Source of the DNA: Porphyridium purpureum | Lineage: Eukaryota > Rhodophyta > Bangiophyceae > Porphyridiales > Porphyridiaceae | Reading direction: 5' to 3' | Assembly: GCA_008690995.1 (NCBI GenBank) | Contig: VRMN01000002.1 | Location: 744,001 to 808,000, forward strand | DNA length: 64,000 nt | In this document: one piece after another, positions 9,354 through 18,576 of the stretch | Position numbering within the stretch: position 1 is the first letter of the stretch | Layout of the letters: every line of letters begins with the position of its first letter | Translations under genes and position numbers: made by a program | The notes under the pieces: generated by a model | The model's database searches: none | The model's input: only the letters and a program-made list of their open reading frames with translations | Told to the model about the DNA's origin: nothing

Positions 9354-10259
9354 ATGGAAGAGGAGTTCGAAGTGGTGGAGGACTCGCGCGCGAAGAAGCA
9401 GAGCACTGCGCGCGGGTCGTTGTTTGGAGGGGGAAGGAGGAAGGCGAGAGCGGCTGCGGCAGCGGCGGTCGTGGAACTGGACATCGTCGAGACAACGGGC
9501 TCCAGTAAGCACACACAGTATGCGTCGTACGGAGACAAGTCGCGGCAGGAGTATGTGCAGGAGCTAGACGCTATGGATGCCGAGGCCTTGCGCCTGGCGG
9601 AGGACTCGGCCTTGTCCACTAAGCGGACAAGGGCGCTTGTGCACGAGACGCGCGAAGTCGGTACCGCCACCGCAACGGCTTTGAATCAGCAGTCGGAGCA
9701 GCTCGAGCGTATTCAGGATGATTTGGTCGAGACAAATGCGACAATTGACCGGACAGACAAGATCATCCAAAAGCTCGCCAGCCCATGGACATACAAACTT
9801 CAGCCAGGCGCGCGCAGAAAAAAGGAAGACCAGCTGAAGAGCTCCGGCATGAACCGCGGCCGCGTGATCGACCTCGACGAGAGTACCGGGCTGGAAATTG
9901 TGTCAGAATCCGTGTCTCCAAGAGGCAGCGGCGGCGGGAAGAAGAAAAAGGACGCGAAGGTCCTTGAGCAGGAAGAGCGCGAGGCGCTGTTGTCACCACG
10001 AACTCGTGCAAAGCAGGAAAAAATACGCAAGGATACCGCACACATGACAGAGACAGAGCGTAGACTATACATATTGGAGCAGGAGCAGGACGACGACTTG
10101 AATGACATTGGTAAGGTCGTAGGCGACCTCAAAGGCCTTGCCCTGGCGATGAACACCGAACTAAACTACCAGACTGAGATGATTGTTGCTGTCACTCACG
10201 ACGCAGGTGTCACGAGCCGCAGGCTGAAAGAGAATAACAGAAAAGTCAAGAATATATAA
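9354..10259 (+). CDS. SNAP-25/SNAP33-like Qb+Qc SNARE
   Basis: Product of 301 residues with two SNARE motifs and no membrane span, the plan of SNAP-25, SNAP-29 and plant SNAP33. The first (Qb, about residues 75-140) includes TATALNQQSEQLERIQDDL, with Gln at the ionic layer. The second (Qc, about 240-298) includes LNDIGKVVGDLKGLALAMN and then ELNYQTEMI, again with Gln. The linker is basic and Gly/Lys-rich and lacks the Cys cluster used for palmitoylation in animal SNAP-25, so it is more like SNAP29/SNAP33. Such proteins bridge a syntaxin and an R-SNARE to drive fusion at the plasma membrane or endosomes. It converges on the FAD synthetase gene with a 127-bp gap. Confidence 0.88.
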   Translation: MEEEFEVVEDSRAKKQSTARGSLFGGGRRKARAAAAAAVVELDIVETTGSSKHTQYASYGDKSRQEYVQELDAMDAEALRLAEDSALSTKRTRALVHETREVGTATATALNQQSEQLERIQDDLVETNATIDRTDKIIQKLASPWTYKLQPGARRKKEDQLKSSGMNRGRVIDLDESTGLEIVSESVSPRGSGGGKKKKDAKVLEQEEREALLSPRTRAKQEKIRKDTAHMTETERRLYILEQEQDDDLNDIGKVVGDLKGLALAMNTELNYQTEMIVAVTHDAGVTSRRLKENNRKVKNI

Positions 10260-10386
10260 AGTTCGGAAAACGAATGAGAATCGCACGAAGCTCTACACGA
10301 ACACGCGGCCGCTTCACAGCAACCAATGAAGGGCAAGAACGGGAACAAGGCGCTTCGAACCAAAAGGAACGTCGAACTTGTTCAAG

Positions 10387-12201
10387 CTACGTCTTGTCCT
10401 CGGCCTTCTTTGTCTCGGATGGATTTGAGTACGCGTGTTCGAGGTGCAGAGATACAGCGCGGCCAAACTCTTTGCGTAAGCTCTCTGCACTATCTAGTTG
10501 CGGACCCAGTTGCAAGCTTTCACTTGTCTCATCGAGCTCGAAAAATATTTGCGCACTGGAGTTCATTTGCGGCGTAGGCGGTGCGGTGAGATCGTTGCCC
10601 TTTTCGATATTGATAATTTTGTACGGTTCAAGCTTCCCGCGAAGCCAAAGTAGACATTTTTGGAGCTCAAGCGCCTGCTCAGACTCCACCGTAATGATTG
10701 TTCGGCAGTCTTCTCGATTCAGCATGGGGTAACTCCCAATGTGGACAGGCAAGAGCCTTGCCGCCTCCTTGAGGACATTTACCACTTCGCGCTCGTCCAC
10801 CCCGAGGTAGATTTTGACGCAGTAAAAACGCCGCGTGCTTCGATGTTTTTCTAGGACCGCTTTTAGCCCAATCTCAAAGTACTCCGGTATGCCCGGCAGC
10901 GCAAAGACACGATCTCTTATGCAGACCACCGGGAAGTCATGTCCGGTGTACACAAGCGCGCTTGTCGATGGAATATCTGACATCTTGAGCGAGCTGGAGC
11001 CGCAGTACTGCATAACTACCTTTTCCAATGCCATATTTCTGACAATCACATCACCGAAAGCATCCGCTATACCTTCATAGGTTAAATCGTCGTGCGTCGC
11101 GCCCACACCTCCGCTTGTAAACACGAGGTCATACTTCAGATTCACAAATCTCGCCACCTCACGCGCAATTTCCTCGCGTGAGTCACGAACCATGCTTACG
11201 CGCTCGAGCGAAACGCCCGCGTCGCGCAGCATCTGACTCGCTCCGAACAGGTTTTTCTCGGGCATCTTGCCAGAGAGCAGCTCATCACCGACCAAGATGA
11301 TTGCGCAGGTATTGACGTGCGACACCGGTGCGTGTTCCACTTGAGCTTGTATTTCAACACTGGACGTCGAAGCCACCGCGGCTGCCGCTTCGCCTTTACC
11401 TCTGCCGGAGCGCTCATGCTGCTCATCAAACAGCTTGTACGCCGGCATGTAACTTCCATCCGGAAGCAAGAGCGACGGGTTTTTCCTCGAGTCGGCGCGC
11501 GAACCAAGTGACGTGAAACCAGCGTCGTAAAGCTTGCAGTAAGGAAGCTGCATACCTCTCAAAAAGCGCCAAACGTCACCATACCGCCACTCCAAAATTG
11601 GATTCACGCGCATGAACGGGACGTAGTTCTTAGTCGAAGGCGCGAACAAGGTCAGATTTTTGCCATCCGGGTCTGTCCTGCGCGTGCCGAGCACAAACGC
11701 CATCACGCCGGTGTTTTTGACGTACTCCTTCAATCCGGCCTTGTACCCGCCGCGTTGAAAGACGATATTGAGCTTGTACTTGTTCGCACACGAGCGGACA
11801 AAGTTCTCGATTTCCGGGAAATCATCCTGCCCCGACAAGTATACTGCGTTCATGATCGGCGGCACTCGCTTCTCGTTGCTCTGATCCTCACAGGAAATTT
11901 CTTCGTCGCCATCTCTGCCAAGACTGTAGTTGGCTATTGCAGCGCGATACAAGTGCAGTACGCACGTGATATCCTTGCCGCCATTAAACGCCAGCGACAC
12001 GCGTTCCGGGGTATACACGTGCAGCGCTGATTCCAAAGTGTCCAGACTTGCATTCAAGCGCTCCGCAAAGCCTCTGTCTACGGTATCTTCGCGGTCCTCG
12101 TAGGAGCGAATCGCCGAGTAGAGCGCCAACCCTTGAATCATCGTGTCGTCATCAGTCCCGCCACCCACGGACTCTGTTGCCGCCGTCGCTGCAGTGGCCA
12201 T
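10387..12201 (-). CDS. FAD synthetase: PAPS-reductase-like adenylyltransferase fused to a MoCF domain
   Basis: Product of 604 residues. The N-terminal half holds the FAD synthetase fold: SLAFNGGKDITCVLHL (PP-loop-like), VYLSGQDDFPEIENF, then LGTRRTDPDGKNL and MRVNPILEWRYGDVW, the family signature for FMN adenylylation with ATP. The C-terminal half is a molybdopterin-binding (MoCF/CinA-like) domain: AIILVGDELLSGKMPEKN, VFTSGGVGATHDDLT. The order FADS then MoCF is that of plant proteins and opposite to human FLAD1. The longer open frame runs into the divergent epimerase gene, so I start at the ATG at 12201 (MATAATAATESVGGG). The start codons of the two genes are only 6 bp apart. No clear organelle signal is present, so cytosol is likely. 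Confidence 0.9.
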   Translation of the reverse strand: MATAATAATESVGGGTDDDTMIQGLALYSAIRSYEDREDTVDRGFAERLNASLDTLESALHVYTPERVSLAFNGGKDITCVLHLYRAAIANYSLGRDGDEEISCEDQSNEKRVPPIMNAVYLSGQDDFPEIENFVRSCANKYKLNIVFQRGGYKAGLKEYVKNTGVMAFVLGTRRTDPDGKNLTLFAPSTKNYVPFMRVNPILEWRYGDVWRFLRGMQLPYCKLYDAGFTSLGSRADSRKNPSLLLPDGSYMPAYKLFDEQHERSGRGKGEAAAAVASTSSVEIQAQVEHAPVSHVNTCAIILVGDELLSGKMPEKNLFGASQMLRDAGVSLERVSMVRDSREEIAREVARFVNLKYDLVFTSGGVGATHDDLTYEGIADAFGDVIVRNMALEKVVMQYCGSSSLKMSDIPSTSALVYTGHDFPVVCIRDRVFALPGIPEYFEIGLKAVLEKHRSTRRFYCVKIYLGVDEREVVNVLKEAARLLPVHIGSYPMLNREDCRTIITVESEQALELQKCLLWLRGKLEPYKIINIEKGNDLTAPPTPQMNSSAQIFFELDETSESLQLGPQLDSAESLRKEFGRAVSLHLEHAYSNPSETKKAEDKT

Positions 12202-12207
12202 CGTACA

Positions 12208-12723
12208 ATGTTCCACGCGTTGTCTCCAATGTGGCGCGGTGCCGCAAAATGCTGGGCACGCGCTCTGCCAACGCTGAGCAAGACAAGCAGCCTGCCGTCG
12301 CGCTTCTTTTCGGAGTGGAAATTGGGCAAGCTCAATCACATTGCCATCGCTACGACGGACGTGAACAAGGCTGGAGCGTTTTACAGAGACGTGCTAGGTG
12401 CAACGGTTTCGCCCGTACAACCACTGCCGGAACACGGTGTGTCCGTGGTCTTTGTGGAGCTACAGAACAAGTCGAAAATCGAGCTGCTGGAGCCCTTGGG
12501 TGACACGAGTCCAATCCAAAACTTTCTCAGCAAAAATCCGGGAGGAGGCGTGCATCACATTTGTCTCGAAGTGAGCGATATTGCAAAGGCAGTGGCGCAT
12601 TTGCGCAAACAGAACGTGCGCACGCTCACGGAGACCACCAAAATCGGCGCTCACGGAAAGCCAGTGATGTTTCTGCATCCAAAGGACTGCAACGGTGTCT
12701 TGATAGAGATCGAGCAAGAATAG
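12208..12723 (+). CDS. Methylmalonyl-CoA epimerase, mitochondrial
   Basis: Product of 171 residues. A basic, Ser/Arg-rich presequence (MFHALSPMWRGAAKCW to about residue 37) fits mitochondrial import. The rest is a VOC-superfamily epimerase: KLNHIAIATTDVNKAGAFYRD with the first metal His, GGGVHHICLEVSDI with the second, and a terminal GVLIEIEQE with the Glu ligand. The enzyme interconverts the D and L forms of methylmalonyl-CoA in the propionyl-CoA to succinyl-CoA route, upstream of B12-dependent mutase. Length is typical. A later ATG at 12229 would also give a usable presequence. The gene converges on the RHL1-like gene with 18 bp between stop codons. Confidence 0.92.
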   Translation: MFHALSPMWRGAAKCWARALPTLSKTSSLPSRFFSEWKLGKLNHIAIATTDVNKAGAFYRDVLGATVSPVQPLPEHGVSVVFVELQNKSKIELLEPLGDTSPIQNFLSKNPGGGVHHICLEVSDIAKAVAHLRKQNVRTLTETTKIGAHGKPVMFLHPKDCNGVLIEIEQE

Positions 12724-12741
12724 GCGAGCCAATTTCCACCG

Positions 12742-14019
12742 TCAAGGCACAAAGCTCTGATCACTATCATTGTCATCATCCGCGTCGTCGGTGCCAGACG
12801 GCTCCTCTTCGTCAGATGTGTCAGACCGTTGTTCGCCGCTTGGCGACGCACTGGAAGCGCTTGATTTGGGTCTTCCCGTTCTTGGCCGAGTCCCCTGCGA
12901 GACATTCGGTGTGGACACTTGTCGCTTTGGCCCTCTTCTCGTTGCTGCCACGGTAACTCTGTTGCCTTGGATACTATGACCATCTTCGCTGGAATCATCC
13001 AAGGACACCACTTGAGGCGCTTTGCGCTTTGCTGTCTTTGGTGAGATAAAACTCATTAGGGAAGACTGAATAGGTGCTTCAGCTTTGCTGTTTTGCTTCA
13101 CACCTACTCTTGCATCTTTGCGCGCGTCGACGGCGCCTTTCTTTTCGTCGGTGTGGGCGCTTTTCCCTCGCGATCGCGACTTCTGCGTGTTCTCGCCGTC
13201 ACTCACATCCATTCCGTCATCGTCTCGCTCCACGTCGTCAGCCTCCTCGTCATCATCCTTACCCGAACTGCTTTGATCCATGGAGATGCGGCGATGAGCA
13301 GCCCTCGGCTTTCTTGCTGGTCTACTTTGTGGTTGGACTGCCTCGTCCTCTGAGCTTGACTCAGTGTGAGACTCGACGTCCTTGGCCTCCTCCTTCACGA
13401 CTTCCTGAAGACTGCGAGAAATCCAGGATTCGCCAAGCTGAGTATCTGTCGGCACCACTCCGCTTCTAGAGCTCTTGTCGCCACTCTGCGGTGCAGACTC
13501 AATCCACTGCCACTCCGACAACAACAGTACGTTGTGCAGCACGTCCTGGACGCGCACATGCGACTTTATACTCTTGGCGCGCCCCACCTTTTTCATCGTC
13601 AGGTATGTGTTGGCCGTCCGCACGAGCGTGCCGCGCAGCAGCAGCGTGCCTTGGCCGGGCACGTGCAGTTCCATGCCGGGATTGGGCGTATCGAGGTCGA
13701 TAATCTTTCCGACATTGGCGCAATCATCTGGCAGCGAGATGGCACCGGGCAGCATGACAAGGTAGCGCGCCTTGCGTGGCGCGTTCTTCTTGACAACATC
13801 GAAGCCTTCGCTCTTTCGAAGCGCGTGAGGCGCGTGCGTGCTCTGCAACGCCGCGCCGTGCCGGCTCCATAGCACTTGCGAGTCGGTTATCACCACGCGG
13901 TTTTCCGCGACCTTGCGCAGGCGCTTGCTCTCTGCGCGCACATCTGCCAGCGCCTGCTCATCCATCTTGTCCAACAGCCTGTCCACACCCGAATATCCAT
14001 TCCCTTCTTTTCTCGACAT
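12742..14019 (-). CDS. RHL1-like subunit of the topoisomerase VI complex
   Basis: Product of 425 residues. The N-terminal 175 residues match the plant RHL1 (ROOT HAIRLESS 1/HYP7) pattern as I recall it: helix ESKRLRKVAENRVV, basic VVKKNAPRKARYLVMLPGAI, then GKIIDLDTPNPGMELHVPGQG, LRGTLVRTANTYLTMK and LLLSEWQWIES. The remaining 250 residues are acidic, Ser-rich and low in complexity, with a PIQSSLMSFI segment near residue 318 that has the Qxx(hydrophobic)xx(aromatic) look of a PCNA-binding motif (inference). In Arabidopsis, RHL1 binds the TOP6A (SPO11-3)/TOP6B enzyme and is needed for endoreduplication. Presence here suggests a plant-type topoisomerase VI in this alga. Confidence is moderate because the call rests on remembered motifs. 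Confidence 0.72.
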   Translation of the reverse strand: MSRKEGNGYSGVDRLLDKMDEQALADVRAESKRLRKVAENRVVITDSQVLWSRHGAALQSTHAPHALRKSEGFDVVKKNAPRKARYLVMLPGAISLPDDCANVGKIIDLDTPNPGMELHVPGQGTLLLRGTLVRTANTYLTMKKVGRAKSIKSHVRVQDVLHNVLLLSEWQWIESAPQSGDKSSRSGVVPTDTQLGESWISRSLQEVVKEEAKDVESHTESSSEDEAVQPQSRPARKPRAAHRRISMDQSSSGKDDDEEADDVERDDDGMDVSDGENTQKSRSRGKSAHTDEKKGAVDARKDARVGVKQNSKAEAPIQSSLMSFISPKTAKRKAPQVVSLDDSSEDGHSIQGNRVTVAATRRGPKRQVSTPNVSQGTRPRTGRPKSSASSASPSGEQRSDTSDEEEPSGTDDADDDNDSDQSFVP

Positions 14020-14179
14020 CGCGGCCAGGCGTCGTGCGCGTCCGTGCTTTCATATGAAAGCAACCACGTTTTGTTATAAGCTTGCGCGGGACCCAAAAGC
14101 TGGACCGTGAAGGGTTGCGATTTTGGCGCGAAAGCGGGCGTGTTGTTGACGGGCGAGACGGAGGAGAGCCAGGCGAACG

Positions 14180-14773
14180 ATGGACGGCCGTCACTTGCAG
14201 AATGGAAGGGTCGGGGAGCCGTCTTCGGCAGTGGCGGCAGTCGTGAGAACGGCCGTGCCTGCGCGCGTGAGCCGGATCAAGCGGGAGCTGGAGATGTTGC
14301 GGAGTTCGCCGCCAGCCGGGGTCGCCGGTTGGCCGGCGCGAGATCGCCACGGCGACGAGCTGCTTGGCGAAATCGAGGCGCGCATTGTGTCCAGCGAGGA
14401 CAGTGCGTACCGAGGCGCCGAGTTTAGTCTCTACGTCACCCTCCCACAGAGGTATCCGTTCGAGCCTCCCAGCGTGCGCTTCGAGACGCCGGTGTACCAC
14501 CCAAACATTGACGCTGATGGGCGCATCTGTCTCGACCTGCTCAACATGCCACCAAAGGGCGCGTGGAAACCATCGCTAAACGTGCCTACCGTGCTGGCTA
14601 GCATACAACTGTTGCTCGCAGAGCCCAACCCAGATGACCCGCTCGTCCAGGACATTGCCGCACAGCTCGTGGCCGACCCAGCTGCGTTTCGGGACGCCGC
14701 GTTCAGGCACGCGCGCGCGCATGCCACGTTTCCAGAGAAGCCGAAGAAGCAAAAGTCCGACGCAGGCACGTGA
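14180..14773 (+). CDS. Ubiquitin-conjugating enzyme E2, UBE2T-like
   Basis: Product of 197 residues with a complete UBC fold: LYVTLPQRYPFEPPSVRFETPVYHPNID, catalytic Cys117 in GRICLDLL, then PPKGAWKPSLNVPTVLASIQ and LLAEPNPDDPL. The insert PPKGAW after the catalytic Cys and the following segment match animal and plant UBE2T, the E2 that works with FANCL to monoubiquitinate FANCD2 in interstrand crosslink repair. A 35-residue N-terminal leader and a basic Lys-rich tail (KPKKQKSDAGT) flank the fold; the tail could direct nuclear import. The divergent promoter shared with the RHL1-like gene is 160 bp. Confidence 0.88.
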   Translation: MDGRHLQNGRVGEPSSAVAAVVRTAVPARVSRIKRELEMLRSSPPAGVAGWPARDRHGDELLGEIEARIVSSEDSAYRGAEFSLYVTLPQRYPFEPPSVRFETPVYHPNIDADGRICLDLLNMPPKGAWKPSLNVPTVLASIQLLLAEPNPDDPLVQDIAAQLVADPAAFRDAAFRHARAHATFPEKPKKQKSDAGT

Positions 14774-15140
14774 AGGGGACTTTGCGCGTCGTTGCGACAT
14801 CCATCACTGTGCGACCTGCAGATCAACACCCATCACGCCGCAACCTATCTCGGCGTCCTGCGTACCACGCAGTCATCACCACTGGGAGATTCTGGCGCAT
14901 TGTGGAAAGCAAGGAGCCTGTCCATTCTTGTCTTTGGTCCGCTCCGACCCAATGGTGCATTGGCAGACGGTCTCAACAACCTTCAGCCACGCACGTGCAT
15001 CCTGGTCTTCTTGTTTGGGGGTTTGAATCCACCAACTAGCCGGAGCTGATCAGCTGTGTTTATAGTAAAACGAGCATGATTTCATACGAAATCTTTGTTA
15101 ATGAGGATACGAGGTGTACAGTTGGCGTTATGGAGACAAA
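14774..15140. other. Intergenic spacer, 367 bp
   Basis: This separates two same-strand genes. One GTACAGTTGG motif occurs at 15117, 24 bp before the next ATG. I see no RNA gene; a B-box-like string near 15020 was examined and rejected. Small frames look spurious. Confidence 0.45.
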
Positions 15141-16328
15141 ATGCGCGAATGTTTGCCCAGGACAAGAAGACGATGGGTGAGATGCTTCGAGGCGTCAGCG
15201 TCAGCGCCAGTAGCAGCGGTGGCGGCGTTGGCGATTTATGTGGAGAGCCTCGCACGTCGCTTTATGTACAGTGAGGAAACGACAGGCGCGATGGTCGTAG
15301 CTCTGCAGACGGCGCTACTGGCGCTGCTGTTCCTGGCAACAGGGTACATGATGGGTGTGTGGTATGGGCCTGGCACCGCTCCGCTCGGTGCCGGCGAGAC
15401 TGACATGAGAACCGCGCTCGTGAGCCGCGCACCAGCGGGGTCGTGGGGTGCGCGCGAAAGCGAGAAGGAGCTCGTGTACAATAGCCCGGCGCGCCAGGCG
15501 TTTAAAGGGACATCCACACAGTTGCCGATCAGCTGGGGCGTGTTCCATTCGATGCTGATCTGCGGCCCGCTGCCGGATGTCGAACAGAGAGATCGCTGCG
15601 TCGATCAATACGCCGATATTTCGGGTGCCTGGACAGATACAGTCACCACGTTCACGAATGCGCTGTGCCCAGATTGCGATCTGCCAGACTTTGCAAAGCT
15701 GCTCGCGATGCATGAGGCCGAGCAAAACCGCAGCTTATTCGTGTTTGTGGTGGACGGAAGCTCGCGGCCGGACGTCGTGCAAATATTTCTAGACCTTGGC
15801 CATCACATATGGAATTGTGACCACAACGAAACGGCTGGCTTGGGGCTGTCGCACGAGAGATTGGAAATAGTCCAGCCAGTCAACGGCATTTGCAACGCTG
15901 ACGAGTCAATGCGCCACAAGGTGATGGACTTTTTACTGTTCCTGAATCCAAAGTTTACGGCGTCCAGTCTCTTTGCTGCCGAAAGGCACCTGTCTGTTGC
16001 GTGGTTTGTGCTGATGGACCTGGAAACAGTGGCGCTGCGCATGGCCAAAGTGAAACCGCAGCAAATTCTTGCAATGCTCGAGCGCAATGAGTTTGGCATC
16101 GCCGAGGTGAACCGCGCGACACTTGTGACGCTGAACTTGCGCGTGACCAACACCATTTCGCACTCGACCGACCAAAGCTACCTGCGAAACCCGCAGTCGT
16201 TTCGCACGTACGAGTATCTGCTCATGGATAACCGTCAGGATAAGCTTGAGCTGGGTCGCCTGCTCGTGCAAAACAGAAGATCCACGCTCTTTGCCTTCCG
16301 CTTTGCCGAACAAATTTCGCGACTGTAA
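15141..16328 (+). CDS. Membrane-anchored protein of unknown function
   Basis: Product of 395 residues; the ATG at 15141 is the first in frame. A basic N-terminus (MRECLPRTRRRWVR) precedes a weak hydrophobic stretch (about 22-34) and one strong membrane segment (about 50-74, VVALQTALLALLFLATG). This gives a type II topology with a luminal region of about 320 residues, as in Golgi enzymes. The luminal part has six or more Cys, including the pair CPDCDLPDF, and alternating strand-helix patterns (LFVFVVDGSSRPDVVQIFLDLG) that could be a Rossmann-like or glycosyltransferase-like fold. I cannot assign a family. It resembles the gene at 48361 only in overall plan. An internal ATG at 15264 would shorten the cytosolic tail. 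Confidence 0.68.
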   Translation: MRECLPRTRRRWVRCFEASASAPVAAVAALAIYVESLARRFMYSEETTGAMVVALQTALLALLFLATGYMMGVWYGPGTAPLGAGETDMRTALVSRAPAGSWGARESEKELVYNSPARQAFKGTSTQLPISWGVFHSMLICGPLPDVEQRDRCVDQYADISGAWTDTVTTFTNALCPDCDLPDFAKLLAMHEAEQNRSLFVFVVDGSSRPDVVQIFLDLGHHIWNCDHNETAGLGLSHERLEIVQPVNGICNADESMRHKVMDFLLFLNPKFTASSLFAAERHLSVAWFVLMDLETVALRMAKVKPQQILAMLERNEFGIAEVNRATLVTLNLRVTNTISHSTDQSYLRNPQSFRTYEYLLMDNRQDKLELGRLLVQNRRSTLFAFRFAEQISRL

Positions 16329-16490
16329 AGAAAAACAAAAACCAAAAAGAAAAACCCCAGCAAGCATACTTGGAATCACGACAAAATTGTTCTTCGGCGC
16401 GGGATCCGAGTCGAGCCCGACGCGTTGTGGGGAAAGTCTCCTCGCGCCGGACGTTGAGTTCCTCCCTTCCTTCTTACTCCGTGTTCCGTC

Positions 16491-18392
16491 ATGGACATCT
16501 GCGCCTTCGTGTCCTTTGCGCCATGTGCACGGAAGGTGTTGGCGCGGGGCGAGTCGACATGCTTGGTTCCTTGGCACGTGAACGCGCCGACGTGGCCCGC
16601 TCGAACCAGCGCGGGCGCCGTGAAGCGCTTTGCGCAAAACGCTGCGGGCGGTTCCAGCAGAGCTGAAGCGGACGAGCCGCCTGTACCGACCCCATTGCCG
16701 CCACCGGAACTGATCGCTTCAGCCGTGAGCACAAAGCTGTCGCTCGAAGAAGCCCTGGAGGACGCCACGTCGAGGGCTCTGCTCAAGCTGAAGCTGGCAG
16801 AGGGCCAAGCACCGTCGCTGGCAATTGTTTATGTATCCTCACTGTATACGGATCTGGCCACGAGCTTTTCCAATGCAAGCGATAGTGGAACAGGACGAAC
16901 TGCGTCGCGTTCTGGTGGCTCAGCATACTCGCCGGACGCCAGTCCGAATGGTGCGGCTCCCATGGCAAACCTGGTGCCTCTGCTTAGAGAGCTCGTGCCT
17001 GGCCTCCAAAATATTGTTGGATGCACCGTGAGCGGAGTCATCGGGTCACGTGGAGGCCGGGACACGGTTCCTAGTGATAATGAGCTCCGTGAGGGGCCAT
17101 CACGCTCAAACATTAGCAGTGCAGGCGCTTTCAGTGCGGAAGCGAGGCGGAAGCGATACTCGAAACCAGTTCCATCCGCTGAAATGCGTCTCGTGGATGA
17201 AATTGAGAAAGAGCCGGGTGTGTCTGTTACATTCTTGAACATTCCAGGCATTGGGTGCACAACTTTTGCCGTCACCGAGGACACACTGCCAGATTTAGAC
17301 TCATCTCCGGAGGTATGGGAGCAGCTGGTTTTCACGGGTCAGTCCGTGACCAACCAGGTGGATGCTGCTGAGACCGTTCCCACACCCGCAGACGTTTTTG
17401 CATTTCTGGTTTTAACGGAAAGCGACTCGGTGCAAACAGATTTTCCGAATAAGTTGCTACAGGGCCTTGATTACGCGTTCCCGCGCGCCGCGAAGCTGGG
17501 CGGTGAGGCAGCAGGGTTTGGAACCAGCTCCGGGAGTCTGATCTGCACGTTGCCGCGTGATGTCTTGCTTCGCACAAGCTCTGGTCTGCGTTCCAAAGGT
17601 GCAGTGGGAGTAGCGATACACAGAAGTGGACCGGCTCCTTCTGCTGCGGCAGAAACCGGTTCCTCAGCGAAGACGGAAAGGCGCCCCATCCTTCAATTCG
17701 AGACGCTAATTTCACATGGCTGTCGAGCGGTGGGGCCGGTATTCGTCATCGAAGGCGCTACGCGTCGCGGGTTGCTTCGAGTCCGCCCGGAGGGTGAAAC
17801 CAGCGCTTCGTCGTCCATGACGGCCGGTGGCAGCTTGAAATACTTGTTTGAGCGGGCTTCAAAGGCGGAGCAAACGCTCATTCAAAGCAGTTCGTTGTAT
17901 GTGGGCGTTATGCAGGACACATTCCAGCAAAAGTGGAACGACGACGACGTTGTTCTCACGCAAATGCTTGGGGTCGATGCGAGAGAAGGAAGTATTGAGC
18001 TCGGAAACCCTGTGCGCTCCGGGCAGCTGATGCGCTACTTTGTGGTCGATGCGTTCGAGGCCAAAGAGCGCCTGCAACGGCGTCTGAGCGGTTTCAAGGC
18101 GAGACAGCTGCAAGAGACGCTGCTACGCACATCCGGAGCAAACGACATGCGCGTGATTGGGGTGTGGGTCATTGCAGACAGGCTGCGTGGGAAGGCTCTG
18201 TATCGAGAGGAGTGCTGGGAAACGGATCGCGTGGCCGAATTTGTAGGGGGGAACTCGGGCCTTTCCATAAGTGGACTTTTCAGCGCTCATGAGTTGGGAT
18301 CATGGAAAGATGGATCGGGCATGTTGATTTCGTCACTCGGTCATAGTTTCAGCACCATTATTGGCGTTGTCCGCTATGGTCTCTCTGATTGA
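16491..18392 (+). CDS. FIST-domain (sensory) protein, probably plastid-targeted
   Basis: Product of 633 residues. The N-terminal 60 residues (MDICAFVSFAPCARKVLARG onward) are basic and Ala/Arg/Cys-rich with an early AFV motif, like other likely plastid proteins here. Next is a FIST_N domain (about 85-360) with LVPLLRELVPGLQNIVGCTV, AFLVLTESDS and AAKLGGEAAGFG, then FIST_C (about 395-610) with GDPVR-like ELGNPVRSGQLMRYFVVDA and ISGLFSAHELG. FIST proteins are thought to bind small ligands such as amino acids; in bacteria they are often fused to signalling domains, and stand-alone forms are found in algae. A Ser-rich insert splits FIST_N (about 205-230). No F-box is visible. Function in algae is unknown. 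Confidence 0.85.
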   Translation: MDICAFVSFAPCARKVLARGESTCLVPWHVNAPTWPARTSAGAVKRFAQNAAGGSSRAEADEPPVPTPLPPPELIASAVSTKLSLEEALEDATSRALLKLKLAEGQAPSLAIVYVSSLYTDLATSFSNASDSGTGRTASRSGGSAYSPDASPNGAAPMANLVPLLRELVPGLQNIVGCTVSGVIGSRGGRDTVPSDNELREGPSRSNISSAGAFSAEARRKRYSKPVPSAEMRLVDEIEKEPGVSVTFLNIPGIGCTTFAVTEDTLPDLDSSPEVWEQLVFTGQSVTNQVDAAETVPTPADVFAFLVLTESDSVQTDFPNKLLQGLDYAFPRAAKLGGEAAGFGTSSGSLICTLPRDVLLRTSSGLRSKGAVGVAIHRSGPAPSAAAETGSSAKTERRPILQFETLISHGCRAVGPVFVIEGATRRGLLRVRPEGETSASSSMTAGGSLKYLFERASKAEQTLIQSSSLYVGVMQDTFQQKWNDDDVVLTQMLGVDAREGSIELGNPVRSGQLMRYFVVDAFEAKERLQRRLSGFKARQLQETLLRTSGANDMRVIGVWVIADRLRGKALYREECWETDRVAEFVGGNSGLSISGLFSAHELGSWKDGSGMLISSLGHSFSTIIGVVRYGLSD

Positions 18393-18576
18393 GCAGTCGA
18401 CTTGCAGACCTAGACGGAAATTGTGTCTTGCTTCACCATCGATTGCCCAACTTTGAGATCAGCGCAGACTCGTAAAAAAGAAATGGCAACGCATTTTTTT
18501 TTGTGCAAAGCAATCCTACAGTGAACGCATAGAAAACAAGTGGAAGACTGTATTCTGCGGCGGCTATCAACTATCA

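Noticed and set aside
14950-15045. Possible tRNA (GGTTTGAATCC looks like a B box)
   Set aside because: No seven-base acceptor stem pairs with the 3' side and no convincing A box or anticodon arm could be drawn.
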